Shown one piece after another: positions 9,604-18,213 of a stretch of 64,000 nt of DNA; the stretch's first letter is position 1; the number at the start of each line of letters is the position of its first letter. Position numbers and translations under genes: made by a program. Under the pieces are notes generated by a model. That model did no database searches. It saw only the letters and a program-made list of their open reading frames with translations, and was not told the DNA's origin. Source of the stretch: Pseudomonas sp. MN1F (GTDB taxonomy: Bacteria > Pseudomonadota > Gammaproteobacteria > Pseudomonadales > Pseudomonadaceae); assembly GCF_009391885.1 (NCBI RefSeq), contig NZ_VZII01000002.1, positions 1 to 64,000 on the forward strand. Direction: 5' to 3'.

Positions 9604-10719
9604 TTAACACTCGGCCTCTACAGCCAATACCTCGACCACTTCAAGGTCGTAACCCGCCAACCCCAGGAATTTGGCAGGAGACCCCATGTTTCGCAACTTC
9701 CTTACCCCCAGATCCTGAAGGATCTGGGCTCCAGTGCCCAGTTCCGCATAGGTGCGCGAATGACTGCGCTGGCACGATCGGTTAGGTTTGGTCAGTTGTG
9801 GAACGCGCTCGAGCAGCGCTTGCGAAGATTCGTGCGTTGCCAGAATCACGACGACCCCATGCCCCACGGATGCCACCTTTTCCAGCGCACCCCAAAGCGT
9901 CCAACTGCTGGGCGTCACGCAATCAGCACCAACGAGGTCACACAGTGGGTCAATCGCGTGCACCCTTACCAACGTCGCCTCGTCACCACAAACATCGCCC
10001 ATGACCATCGCCATATGAACGCCGCCTTCAATCACATCTTCATACGTCACAAGGCGGAAGGTGCCGTGAACCGTGGGCAACTCCCTCTCGCCGATCCGCA
10101 CAACGGTGTGCTCGGTCGCAAGCCGGTGGTGAATCAGGTGAGCAATGGTACCCATCTTGATGCCATGCTTTTCGGCAAATCGTTCCAGGTCATTGCGTCG
10201 AGCCATGGTTCCGTCATCATTCATGACCTCGACGATCACGGAGGCCGGCGTGAGTCCAGCCATGCGGGCGAGGTCGCATCCCGCCTCGGTGTGACCTGCC
10301 CTGGTCAGAACCCCACCTTCACGTGCTCTCAGCGGAAAGATATGACCAGGCTGCACCAGGTCATCAGAGGTAGCACCAGGACGAACCGCAGTGAGCACCG
10401 TATGAGCCCTGTCAGCCGCGGAAATCCCCGTGGTTACTCCGTGAGCCGCCTCAATCGAGACCGTGAACGCGGTTGAAAATGCAGCACCGTTACTCGGCAC
10501 CATTTGCTCGAGCCCAAGGCGCAGGCAATGCTCGTCAGTCAGGGTAAGACAGATCAACCCACGCGCCTCACGGGCCATGAAATTGATGACCTCAGGGGTG
10601 CATTTCTCTGCGGCGATCAGTAGATCGCCCTCATTTTCGCGATCCTCGTCATCGACCAACAGGACCAGCTTACCTTGGCGATAGTCCTCGAGGATCGATT
10701 CGATTGTATTAAAAGGCAT
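9604..10719 (-). CDS. ribB: 3,4-dihydroxy-2-butanone-4-phosphate synthase, RibBA-like with dead RibA domain
   Basis: First domain (about 1-200) is a full DHBP synthase: [13 protein letters not shown] acidic loop, HTEAGCDLA and [13 protein letters not shown]. It converts ribulose-5-phosphate to the riboflavin precursor. The second half keeps the GTP-cyclohydrolase-II fold remnants ([30 protein letters not shown]). The three zinc cysteines of RibA are not present in their usual pattern, so it should not be a cyclohydrolase. Pseudomonads normally have such a gene in the main riboflavin locus, so this is probably an extra copy serving the flavin-hungry monooxygenase. It follows the CobW-like gene after 41 bases. 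Confidence 0.85.
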   Translation of the reverse strand: MPFNTIESILEDYRQGKLVLLVDDEDRENEGDLLIAAEKCTPEVINFMAREARGLICLTLTDEHCLRLGLEQMVPSNGAAFSTAFTVSIEAAHGVTTGISAADRAHTVLTAVRPGATSDDLVQPGHIFPLRAREGGVLTRAGHTEAGCDLARMAGLTPASVIVEVMNDDGTMARRNDLERFAEKHGIKMGTIAHLIHHRLATEHTVVRIGERELPTVHGTFRLVTYEDVIEGGVHMAMVMGDVCGDEATLVRVHAIDPLCDLVGADCVTPSSWTLWGALEKVASVGHGVVVILATHESSQALLERVPQLTKPNRSCQRSHSRTYAELGTGAQILQDLGVRKLRNMGSPAKFLGLAGYDLEVVEVLAVEAEC

Positions 10720-10760
10720 ATTGTTGTCTTCTTTGGCCTGTACGTGTATGCCTGCCTGCG

Positions 10761-11714
10761 CTAGCGCAGGCAGGCTTCGAAGGAAGTGCGCAGTGCCTGG
10801 GCGTCGAGATTGCGCCCTATGAACACAAGCTTGCTGGCGCGCGGTTCGTCATCCGCCCAACGGCGCTGAACATCGCCATCGGCCATGGCCTGGACGCCTT
10901 GGAAAACGAACCGGCGAGGTTCGTTGGTAAGAGACAGTACGCCTTTGTAGCGCAGGAGATCTTCACCGTAGGCTTGTTGCAGCGTCTGTATGAACTTCAT
11001 GAACCGATCTGGGACTACATCTCTGTCTGTAGCCAACGAGACACTCACGACTTCATCATCATGCCGATGCAAGAGAACAGGCGTCTGCGGCAATGCGGCG
11101 TCGAACCGAGTATCGTCCAAGCTGTAGGCAGCGCGCCCTGCCAGAGCGAGCACATCAAGATCACAGTGACTTGTGCGGATAAGCTCAGCCCTGGGGCTTA
11201 AGCGGCGCAACAAGTCTTCTACCAGCTGGGCCTTGCTGCCAGACAGCAGTTCTGCCTTGTTCAGCACCACCGTGTCTGCAAATGCCAGTTGGTGAACGAT
11301 TTCCGGGTGGCGTTTCCAATACCCCTGGATATGCGCACCGTCCACGACGCACACGACAGAATCAAGGATCAGCTCATCATTCAGGTCGTCATCCAGCATG
11401 AACGTCTGGGCAATTGGCGCAGGGTTAGCCAACCCGGTGGTCTCGATAATCAACGCATCGAAGCCCCCTTTTTGCACCAAGAGCTCCAAGCTTCTCAGTA
11501 GGTCTCCTCGTACGGAGCAGCACAAACATCCGTTGCTGAGCTGGATGACCTGTTCATCGCTGCTCTCGATCAGCTCCGAATCAATCCCCAGCTCGGCAAA
11601 TTCATTGACGATGACTGCAAATTGCTTCCCGCCTGGATTTGCAAGCATGCGCCTGAGCAGCGTCGTCTTCCCTGCCCCCAGATAGCCCGTCAATACAGTG
11701 ACTGGAATTTTCAT
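10761..11714 (-). CDS. CobW/COG0523 family metal-chaperone GTPase
   Basis: 317 residues. Walker A is GYLGAGKTTLLR near the N-terminus. The family metal motif is NGCLCCSVRGDL (about 62-73, GCxCC), with ETTGLANP, NKAEL, and a C-terminal CobW_C domain (LLRYKGVLSL and later RLVFIGR-type text). COG0523 GTPases insert zinc or other metals into client enzymes. The nearest candidate client is the divergently transcribed metal-dependent amidohydrolase; the RibA-like domain next door lacks its zinc ligands. Client assignment is inference. First gene of the cobW-ribB-lrp run. Confidence 0.85.
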   Translation of the reverse strand: MKIPVTVLTGYLGAGKTTLLRRMLANPGGKQFAVIVNEFAELGIDSELIESSDEQVIQLSNGCLCCSVRGDLLRSLELLVQKGGFDALIIETTGLANPAPIAQTFMLDDDLNDELILDSVVCVVDGAHIQGYWKRHPEIVHQLAFADTVVLNKAELLSGSKAQLVEDLLRRLSPRAELIRTSHCDLDVLALAGRAAYSLDDTRFDAALPQTPVLLHRHDDEVVSVSLATDRDVVPDRFMKFIQTLQQAYGEDLLRYKGVLSLTNEPRRFVFQGVQAMADGDVQRRWADDEPRASKLVFIGRNLDAQALRTSFEACLR

Positions 11715-11788
11715 CGTGTTTGCTCCATCGGCAGATTACAGCAACGGTGTCGCCCGGCGGAAACCAGGCATGACCGGGAAAAAAGACG

Positions 11789-11818
11789 TTGACATCTACT
11801 TTCGTTGCTGATTATGTA
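11789..11818 (+). promoter_or_regulatory. Sigma-70 promoter candidate for the amidohydrolase
   Basis: TTGACA at 11789-11794, 18-base spacer, TATGTA at 11813-11818. It lies in the 239-base gap between the divergent CobW-like and amidohydrolase genes, about 130 bases before the latter. Confidence 0.5.
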
Positions 11819-11953
11819 TCATCTCGCTAAGAAAAAAAACAAAAGCGGAAATTTTCAAGACAGAAAGCACGTTTTCCGAATCTGATAGACGGCTGCTGCA
11901 GCGCGACGTCTGTAGCGTTAGTTTCTTGAGAACTCCGCAATGGAGAAGCAACG

Positions 11954-13612
11954 ATGATCGAAAGAGAAGCACCGGCCGAGAGAATTCTTTTGGGCGGGAA
12001 GGTGATTGCCATGAGCCCCGATGCAGATCCGCAAGCGCAAGGCGTGATCATTCGCGGCGACAGGATCGTAAGGTTGATCCGTCGCGACGAAGTCGAGCAG
12101 TTCCGTACGGCATCGACAGTCGTAACCGACCTGGGCAACCGCACGCTGATGCCAGGCTTCGTTGATGTGCATGCCCATGCGGAAGTGGTTTGCCGCACCA
12201 CCTTCAACACCATCGATTGCCGAGCACCTGAGTGCTCTTCGATTGAAGAGGTGTGCGCGCTTTTGGCAAAAGCCCGTGATGAGCGAGCACCCGGCGAATG
12301 GATCGTCGGCCAAGGCAATCTGTTCTTTGACCGCAAGCTCAAGGAAGGCCGCCTTCCCAGCAAGGCCGAGCTGGATGCCGTCAGTACAGATTCACCGATT
12401 GCCGTGCGCGCCGGTGGACACATTACCGTGCTGAACAGCAAGGCGCTCGAAGTGGCCGGCATCGACCGCAATTATGTCGCCCCCGAATTCAGTGTGACCG
12501 GCCTGCCGATCGTCGAACGAGATGAACACGGTGACCCCACCGGCGTGGTGAAGGAAATGGACACCTTGCTGCCCTTTCCGGGCTGCGACCGCTCGACCCT
12601 GAAAAGCGCGCTAAAGGAAGGTTTGTTCGAATACTTCACCCGCTTTGGGGTAACGACAATCGGAGAAATCTCCGAGACCGTCGAGGGTATTCAATGCATG
12701 GATGAAATGGCATGTGAAGGTGAATTGCCAGTTGCCATGCGTGTGTACATTTGGGCGCCAGGCACGATGGAGCTCGACGACGCCTGCAATTGGCAAGACA
12801 AATTCCAACTCAATGCATCGGAACACATGATCCGCATGCAGGGCATCAAGCTGTTCGCCGACGGTGGTTTCTCAGCCAAAAGCGCCGCCGTGAGCTGCCC
12901 TTACCTTGGCATGAATGGCCAATGTGGTGAAATCGCCTTCCCCAAGTACTTCTTCCGCAGGGCGTACGAGCAATCGCAAAAAAGCGGCCTGCAGTTGGCG
13001 GTTCACGCAAACGGCGATCGTGCCCAAGAATGGCTATGCGAACTGGTGCAATCCATGGGCGGCGCGAGCAGTGGTCGCACTCGTATGCGCATCGAGCATG
13101 CTGGCAACTTCATGCCTCGCCAGAAAACCATGGAAGCGTGGGCAACCGCCGGCATCATTCCCGTCCCGCAGCCAGTTTTCATCTACACCTTCGGGGAGTA
13201 CTTCCCCGATTATCTGGGTGAAACTGGCCGAATCGGACGCTTCCCGTTCAAAGATCTGCTTGCCCAAGGCTGGCGCCTGTCCGGCAGTTCGGATGTCTGG
13301 ATTGGCTCAGAACGCGAGGCCACCAACCCGCTGTTCAGTGTCTGGTGCTGTGTCAAGCGCGAAACCTACTCCGGCAATTTCATTGACCCTGAGCAAGCCG
13401 TCACCTTGGAGCAAGCTTTGCGCATGCACACACTGGATGCCGCAGCGACCATGGGAGAAGAAGACATCCGAGGCAGCATTACGCCTGGCAAGTTGGCCGA
13501 CATTATTGCCTTGGATCGCGACCCCTTTGCAGTACCCGTTGATGACCTTAGAAAACTAAAAGTGGAATACGTGCTCACGCAAGGACGCACGGCTCTTAAC
13601 CTTACCTGTTAA
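11954..13612 (+). CDS. Metal-dependent amidohydrolase, YtcJ/Amidohydro_3 type
   Basis: 552 residues. Metal ligands: HxH in GFVDVHAHAE (about 71-80), GIKLFADGGF (lysine site), AVHANGDRA, RIEHAG, and the aspartate in SGSSDVW near the C-terminus. The C-terminus ends in the usual small beta-sandwich (GSITPGKLADIIALDRDP). Enzymes of this group cut C-N bonds in amides, N-formyl compounds or cyclic ureides. With the NCS1 permease directly downstream, a heterocyclic or amide substrate is likely. A GGAGAAG box precedes the ATG. Exact substrate not assignable. Confidence 0.85.
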   Translation: MIEREAPAERILLGGKVIAMSPDADPQAQGVIIRGDRIVRLIRRDEVEQFRTASTVVTDLGNRTLMPGFVDVHAHAEVVCRTTFNTIDCRAPECSSIEEVCALLAKARDERAPGEWIVGQGNLFFDRKLKEGRLPSKAELDAVSTDSPIAVRAGGHITVLNSKALEVAGIDRNYVAPEFSVTGLPIVERDEHGDPTGVVKEMDTLLPFPGCDRSTLKSALKEGLFEYFTRFGVTTIGEISETVEGIQCMDEMACEGELPVAMRVYIWAPGTMELDDACNWQDKFQLNASEHMIRMQGIKLFADGGFSAKSAAVSCPYLGMNGQCGEIAFPKYFFRRAYEQSQKSGLQLAVHANGDRAQEWLCELVQSMGGASSGRTRMRIEHAGNFMPRQKTMEAWATAGIIPVPQPVFIYTFGEYFPDYLGETGRIGRFPFKDLLAQGWRLSGSSDVWIGSEREATNPLFSVWCCVKRETYSGNFIDPEQAVTLEQALRMHTLDAAATMGEEDIRGSITPGKLADIIALDRDPFAVPVDDLRKLKVEYVLTQGRTALNLTC

Positions 13613-13675
13613 CTGCCAATTCAGCCGGCTAGCAATAGCCGGTCCTCACAAGAAAAGGTTGCAGGAGATACAAAA

Positions 13676-13828
13676 ATGCGTGCATTACCGCTGGAACTTG
13701 AAAGAAGAATAAGTTTGCTGGAACAAGAACACAACCAGGGTGCCGACTTTGACGCCACGGCCTGGTTCTGGCTCATCGTCCTGGGCGTCATCCTTCCGGT
13801 TGCCGTCGCAGTCTGGGGGTGGGCATGA
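13676..13828 (+). CDS. 50-residue single-span membrane protein coupled to the NCS1 permease
   Basis: Starts MRALPLELERRISLLEQE, an amphipathic charged helix. One hydrophobic span then follows at about 30-49 (AWFWLIVLGVILPVAVAVW). A GCAGGAG box lies upstream. Its stop overlaps the permease start as ATGA, so the two are translationally coupled. The arrangement resembles the small partner subunits of sodium/solute symporters, but I do not recognise a named family and no NCS1 transporter with such a partner is known to me. It may be a helper or stability subunit of the permease. Confidence 0.65.
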   Translation: MRALPLELERRISLLEQEHNQGADFDATAWFWLIVLGVILPVAVAVWGWA

Positions 13829-15261
13829 GCAAAGATACGCTGGACGTCGCGGCTGATACATCCGCATGGCCGCTCCTCCCGGCCGAACGCGTCTGGGGGA
13901 GCTGGCAGTTGCTGATCGCCCTGACCACTGCGGGTGCAGCAACATGGTGCTATATCATTGGTGAGTACGTTGGCTACTACCTGAACTTTAAACAGGGCTT
14001 TGCCGCTCTGACGGCGGGCTGCATGTTCGGCATGTTGCTGACCGTACTCGCAGCACTGCCAATCTGTTGCCGTTTCGGGGTTGACTCGATTGCGTCAAGC
14101 AAACCCGCGTTCGGCTCCAGAGGCTGGGTAATACCGGCAACCTTGCAGTTTCTTTCCATTCTCGGTTGGAACTGCCTTTTGCTGATTTTCTTTGGTAAAT
14201 CCGCTGCACAGTTTCTTGTCGCGGTCGGCTTGGCCACACCTGAACAAAGTGGAATCATCGAGCCTTGCGCGACACTGTTTGCCTGCATCCTTGTAATGCT
14301 GCTGCTGCTCAAGGGGTCCGGGGGTGTTGATAGGGTAGCGAAAATTCTGGTCGCTCACGTGTTCGTAGGCCTTTGGATGCTCTACATCATCGTCAATGAG
14401 CGTTGGGAGGATCTCGCGATGGCCAAACCAGCCTCCGCATCGCCCGATCCTCTGTGGAATTTCGTCACAGGTCTTGAGTTGGGAATCGCCTCCTCGCTGT
14501 CTTGGTGGCCTTACGTGGGCGCTATGTCTCGAATGGTACCAAATGGTCGCAAAGCAGCAGTGCCTGCACTAATTGGACTAGGCGGCTCAGTCGCAGCGTT
14601 GAGCCTGATCGGCGTGGCGGGCGTGCTGGTATTGAAAGTTTCCGACCCCTCCGAATGGCTACGAACTGTTGGCGGCCCCACGTATGCAATCATCTCACTT
14701 GCGTTCGTGACTGCAGCCAATCTGGGTACCGCGGTCGCAGGCATCTACTGCTCCGCATTGGGTCTTCGCCATTACAAGGCGCTTGAACAGATATCGTGGA
14801 AAGTGCTGTTGGTGTTGATAGTGACCCCGATTGCGATTGTTGGCCTGGCGATTCCGAACTTATTCTTCAACAATTTCTCGACTTTCCTGGCCTTCATCGG
14901 GGTGGGCTTTGCTCCATTGTGCGGCATACAGATCATCGACTATTACCTGCTAAGGCGCGGAAAAATCAACGTCCGTGGACTATTTGACGAAAATGAACCT
15001 AGCTATAGATACTGGAAAGGCGTAAACCCGGCTGCAGTCTTGGGAATGGTGGCGGGAATTGGCACTTATATCTACGCACTCAACCCCTTGACTTACGTAT
15101 CAAACTTCCCTTACCCACTGGTTCCAGCCTCAATTCTTTCCGCCGGAACTGCGAGCTTGGTGTTTTTACTAGTAACACGTTTGTTTGTAATACCGGCTAA
15201 AAAGGGGGGCTACGACAACATAGCCCGCCCCGTCAGCACCAAGAGCCTATCTCCCTTCTGA
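13825..15261 (+). CDS. NCS1 family permease (cytosine/purine/allantoin type)
   Basis: 478 residues with about 12 hydrophobic spans and the NCS1 look: GEYVGYYLNFKQG in the first helix, SKPAFGSRGW after helix 2, GLELGIASSLSWWPYVGAMS in the middle, and FAPLCGIQIIDYYLLRRG near the end. The family imports nucleobases, hydantoins, allantoin or related rings with H+ or Na+. Start chosen at the ATG overlapping the small protein's stop; an in-frame GTG two codons upstream is possible. Expected to import the substrate of the cluster A enzymes. Confidence 0.9.
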   Translation: MSKDTLDVAADTSAWPLLPAERVWGSWQLLIALTTAGAATWCYIIGEYVGYYLNFKQGFAALTAGCMFGMLLTVLAALPICCRFGVDSIASSKPAFGSRGWVIPATLQFLSILGWNCLLLIFFGKSAAQFLVAVGLATPEQSGIIEPCATLFACILVMLLLLKGSGGVDRVAKILVAHVFVGLWMLYIIVNERWEDLAMAKPASASPDPLWNFVTGLELGIASSLSWWPYVGAMSRMVPNGRKAAVPALIGLGGSVAALSLIGVAGVLVLKVSDPSEWLRTVGGPTYAIISLAFVTAANLGTAVAGIYCSALGLRHYKALEQISWKVLLVLIVTPIAIVGLAIPNLFFNNFSTFLAFIGVGFAPLCGIQIIDYYLLRRGKINVRGLFDENEPSYRYWKGVNPAAVLGMVAGIGTYIYALNPLTYVSNFPYPLVPASILSAGTASLVFLLVTRLFVIPAKKGGYDNIARPVSTKSLSPF

Positions 15262-15270
15262 GTCTCAACC

Positions 15271-15291
15271 GGCCCGCTCATCCAGCGGGCC
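15271..15291 (+). terminator. Hairpin after the permease
   Basis: GGCCCGCT, loop CATCC, AGCGGGCC, ten bases after the stop. No T-run, so a weak or factor-assisted terminator. Confidence 0.5.
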
Positions 15292-15315
15292 ACAATTCAA
15301 AACAAGGTAACACTT

Positions 15316-15684
15316 ATGCCCGCACTCACATCAACAATCATTGATGACATCATTCATGCCTTCAATCAACATGATGTTGAAAAAGTACTCAGCTACTTCA
15401 GCAATAACGGCATCATGATTAGTTCCGGCGGCGACAATTGTCGCGGAACGTATATACAGGGCAAAGAAGCGATCGGCATGGCGTTGCGCTCTAGATTTTC
15501 ATCATGTCCAGACATCAACTGGAGTGAATGTAAAACCTGGATATCAGGACACAAAGCGGTATCTGAGTTCCGAGTCAAAGCCACCCTTCCAACTGGAAAA
15601 AAATTAGATGCCATTGGCTGTGACATCTGGGAATTCTCGGAGGGAAAAATCATGCGAAAAGATACATATTACAAACACACCTAG
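15316..15684 (+). CDS. NTF2/SnoaL-like protein
   Basis: 122 residues. The pattern IIDDIIHAFNQHDVEKVLSY, then GIMISSGG, then W..FSEGKIMRKDTYY is the SnoaL/NTF2-like cone fold. Such proteins are small hydrolases, isomerases or ligand-binding partners. The DNA is more AT-rich than the permease gene before it. It may still belong to the operon, 54 bases on. Function unassigned. Confidence 0.7.
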   Translation: MPALTSTIIDDIIHAFNQHDVEKVLSYFSNNGIMISSGGDNCRGTYIQGKEAIGMALRSRFSSCPDINWSECKTWISGHKAVSEFRVKATLPTGKKLDAIGCDIWEFSEGKIMRKDTYYKHT

Positions 15685-15825
15685 GACCATACACACCACA
15701 CCCGAAGTCGAACCAACCTTAAAGTCCAGCAATTCAAAAGTCAGCAATTGCAAAACAAAAAACAGGGAAAGTCATGTAACCAACAAGACTCAAACCTAAC
15801 ACAAACCCATCAGCTTAATGAAAAA

Positions 15826-16374
15826 ATGAATAAAACACTAATCGTCGTAGCACACCCAAATCTTGATCAGGGCATCGCAAACAGCGCTTGGACAACCGAA
15901 CTTGATACCTACCAAAACGAGTTCACAACCCACCACTTATATAAAGAATATCCCGACGGCATAATAGACGTCCGCAGAGAGCAGGAATTAATTGAGTCGC
16001 ACTCCGAGTTAGTCTTACAGTTCCCTCTATATTGGTTTAACTGCCCACCATTGCTAAAGAAATGGCTTGACGATGTGTTTACATATGGGTGGGCCTATGG
16101 CAAAAATGGTGAAAGCATGAAAGGACGAACAACAGCAATCGCGGTCTCAGCTGGTATATCCGAGGGTGACTTTCAAAAAAATGGGCGCTACAAGTATAGT
16201 CTGAGTGAAATACTCACCCCTTTCAAGGTTTCTTTTGACTATGTTGGAGCTCGCTACAAAGGAGTGTTCGCACTTTACGGGATCACAGAGGATACCAACC
16301 CTAAAATAATAAAAGCCAGCTCCAGAGATTACATTCAATTTTTAAGGAAGCTAAAGAACCCTGAAAACAAATGA
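15826..16374 (+). CDS. NAD(P)H-dependent flavodoxin-like oxidoreductase (KefF/MdaB type)
   Basis: 182 residues beginning MNKTLIVVAHPNLDQG, the flavodoxin-like FMN/FAD loop of the quinone-reductase family. It has LVLQFPLYWFNCPPLLKKWL and DDVFTYGWAYGKNG (the W-Y-G segment that stacks on flavin) and a final KxVFALYGI strand. These enzymes reduce quinones with two electrons at the membrane or in the cytosol. An open frame extends 26 codons upstream but that part has no sensible sequence. Low-GC gene. Confidence 0.8.
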   Translation: MNKTLIVVAHPNLDQGIANSAWTTELDTYQNEFTTHHLYKEYPDGIIDVRREQELIESHSELVLQFPLYWFNCPPLLKKWLDDVFTYGWAYGKNGESMKGRTTAIAVSAGISEGDFQKNGRYKYSLSEILTPFKVSFDYVGARYKGVFALYGITEDTNPKIIKASSRDYIQFLRKLKNPENK

Positions 16375-16896
16375 AAATACAGACTCAAAAATTTTAATTA
16401 AAATAAAGACACTGGAAATCCATCTCACAACCGCGTTGCTAGAGATATTGTCCTTTTCCAGATCTAAGACGCTGGCTAGAAACCATCGCTATTTTAACCG
16501 CACACCAAGGGATACGGACCATACCGTCCAATTGATCCCCGGCGTAGTTATATCGATTTTTCTCGATTGGCAGTAATAATAACTGACCCTGATGTATCCG
16601 TGCGGTCTTCAATATGGACAAAAGCCTGCCACCTTGGGCCAGGAGAGTACCAAGCAGGTTGATTTCTTGTAATTAATAAATCACTAGATCGTTATCAACC
16701 CATTCACTAAGCGGGCCTGCAAATCGCGTTCTTCAGGGCTCAAGCATGACTACTCTAGTCTGTTTCCTTATTCTTTTCTTAGAGGAGATAGATAATAAAT
16801 TAGAAAGCAGACTTACAATAACACAAACATTTGCACCCATTGAAAATACACTCACCGCCCCTTGCCTAAGCAACTCAGTGATAAACGTGACCCACC
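16375..16896. other. Gene-free stretch
   Basis: About 520 AT-rich bases between the convergent oxidoreductase and TetR genes. Short open frames on both strands lack recognisable motifs. Nothing supportable seen. Confidence 0.5.
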
Positions 16897-17550
16897 TCAA
16901 CTGGCAACTTTTTTATCCGATATCTCTTGTTGGAAGGCAGCAGCCAGTGCTGCCTTCACGAAATTATCAACTACTTCGCACCTTTCACAAGGCTCCAACT
17001 CATCTAAATTCATCCAGGCCGAAAGGTTATTCAACCAAGCAACAATGCCACGCACAGTTGCACGCAACACAGGAGTAGCGGGTTGTGCTCCTTTGTCGAT
17101 TAATCGGTGCAGCAAGATATCCTCATAGCGGCGACGCATCAGCAATATCAATTGCCGATGCTTGGGTGCGAGATAACGAAACTCTTGTTCACTCAGCAAA
17201 AAACAAATACGACGATGCTCGTGCAAATCTACATGCGCATAGAGCAATGCCTGGAAACAATCACCGGCGACATGCTTTGTTATAGCCGCCGCCTCCAATA
17301 TGTCTTCGTAGAGTTCTTCAATAGCCTCAAAGAGCAACTGCTCCTTACTCGCAAAATGGTGATAGATTGATCCCGACCCCATCCCCAAATGCTGTGCAAG
17401 TTCGCGCATACCGACTTTTGCAAATCCTCTCTCGGCAAATAGCTCTAGTGCCTTATTGCGAATCTCCTCAAATCGCGAACCAGCGGTTTCTACGGAAGCA
17501 ATCAAGCATTCCTCTTCCGACAACGCAGCGGGGTGAATCGCTCTGTTCAT
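16897..17550 (-). CDS. TetR family transcriptional regulator
   Basis: 217 residues. The N-terminal HTH is typical TetR: IRNKALELFAERGFAKVGMR, then ELAQHLGMGSGSIYHHFASK, then EQLL. The variable C-terminal domain holds HRRICFLLSEQEFRYLAP. Autoregulation is likely: TAGTGACTA, an odd-length palindrome, sits at 17570-17578 just before the start codon. Target genes are unknown; the divergent side has no gene for 3 kb. Confidence 0.88.
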   Translation of the reverse strand: MNRAIHPAALSEEECLIASVETAGSRFEEIRNKALELFAERGFAKVGMRELAQHLGMGSGSIYHHFASKEQLLFEAIEELYEDILEAAAITKHVAGDCFQALLYAHVDLHEHRRICFLLSEQEFRYLAPKHRQLILLMRRRYEDILLHRLIDKGAQPATPVLRATVRGIVAWLNNLSAWMNLDELEPCERCEVVDNFVKAALAAAFQQEISDKKVAS

Positions 17551-18213
17551 TTTTTTTGCAGGCCTAAGTTAGTGACTACGCAGATTTCGCGCAAGAAATT
17601 TTCGAAAAAAACTCACCAGATGCTCTAAAAAAACTATAAAATCATTGACTTAAGAATCTAGTGTATTACCCACCTTAACCAACCACTCACTGGCCTGCGG
17701 GCAGGATTCTAGCAAGTAGTGCAGTTTGCTTTTCTCAGGTCGCACCGATAAAACCTCGACTCTCGACCATAAAACAGATCCCGCACCAAGCACAGCTGCT
17801 AAACCCCGCTAACACGATGCTCTCAGCGCATGACGATCGCAAGAAAAAAGAAATAATAGGCCTATTATTTTTGATAACAGCTGAAACTGGTATAACAGTT
17901 TCAGCTTAATCTAGAATAGATGCCTATCCACTATGGAAGATGCACAACTACTATCTTAGACAATACAGGGCAATGCAAATGCAAATGCAAATGCAAACCA
18001 TAGGGTTACATCGATAAAAAGGCAGCAGGGCAAGCCTCTGAAAGTAATTAAGCAGAAACCACAACTCATTCCACCCTAGGAAGGAAAGCTACTCTTTCAC
18101 CCCCTTCAGTTCATCCCCCACAGAACACAACAACCTTCACTCAACCGAGACAAGATTAATCATTTTTTTGTTTGAGCCCACAATCCCGCAAGTTCAGCAT
18201 CAGCACCAACAAC
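17551..18213. other. Gene-free AT-rich stretch with palindromes and a short tandem repeat
   Basis: About 660 bases between two regulator genes. It holds the TetR start-side palindrome (17570-17578), the double palindrome at 17852-17907, and a tandem ATGCAA repeat around 17971-17997. No gene seen. Confidence 0.5.
17852..17907. promoter_or_regulatory. Two adjacent perfect palindromes
   Basis: 17852-17871 reads AAATAATAGG then its exact mirror CCTATTATTT. 17880-17907 reads AGCTGAAACTG, six-base loop GTATAA, CAGTTTCAGCT, with an 11-base perfect stem. The first looks like a protein-binding site rather than a terminator. The second could be either. Confidence 0.45.

Noticed and set aside
9565..10476. 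303-codon plus-strand frame opposite the RibB gene
   Set aside because: Antisense shadow; basic, low-information text.
9604..11953. FMN riboswitch before the cobW-ribB run
   Set aside because: The 41-base gap before ribB is too short, and the 239-base leader before the CobW-like gene shows none of the conserved RFN segments by eye.
17971..17997. Tandem ATGCAA repeat as a possible iteron or CRISPR-like array
   Set aside because: Too short (about four units of six bases), no spacers and no replication gene near.
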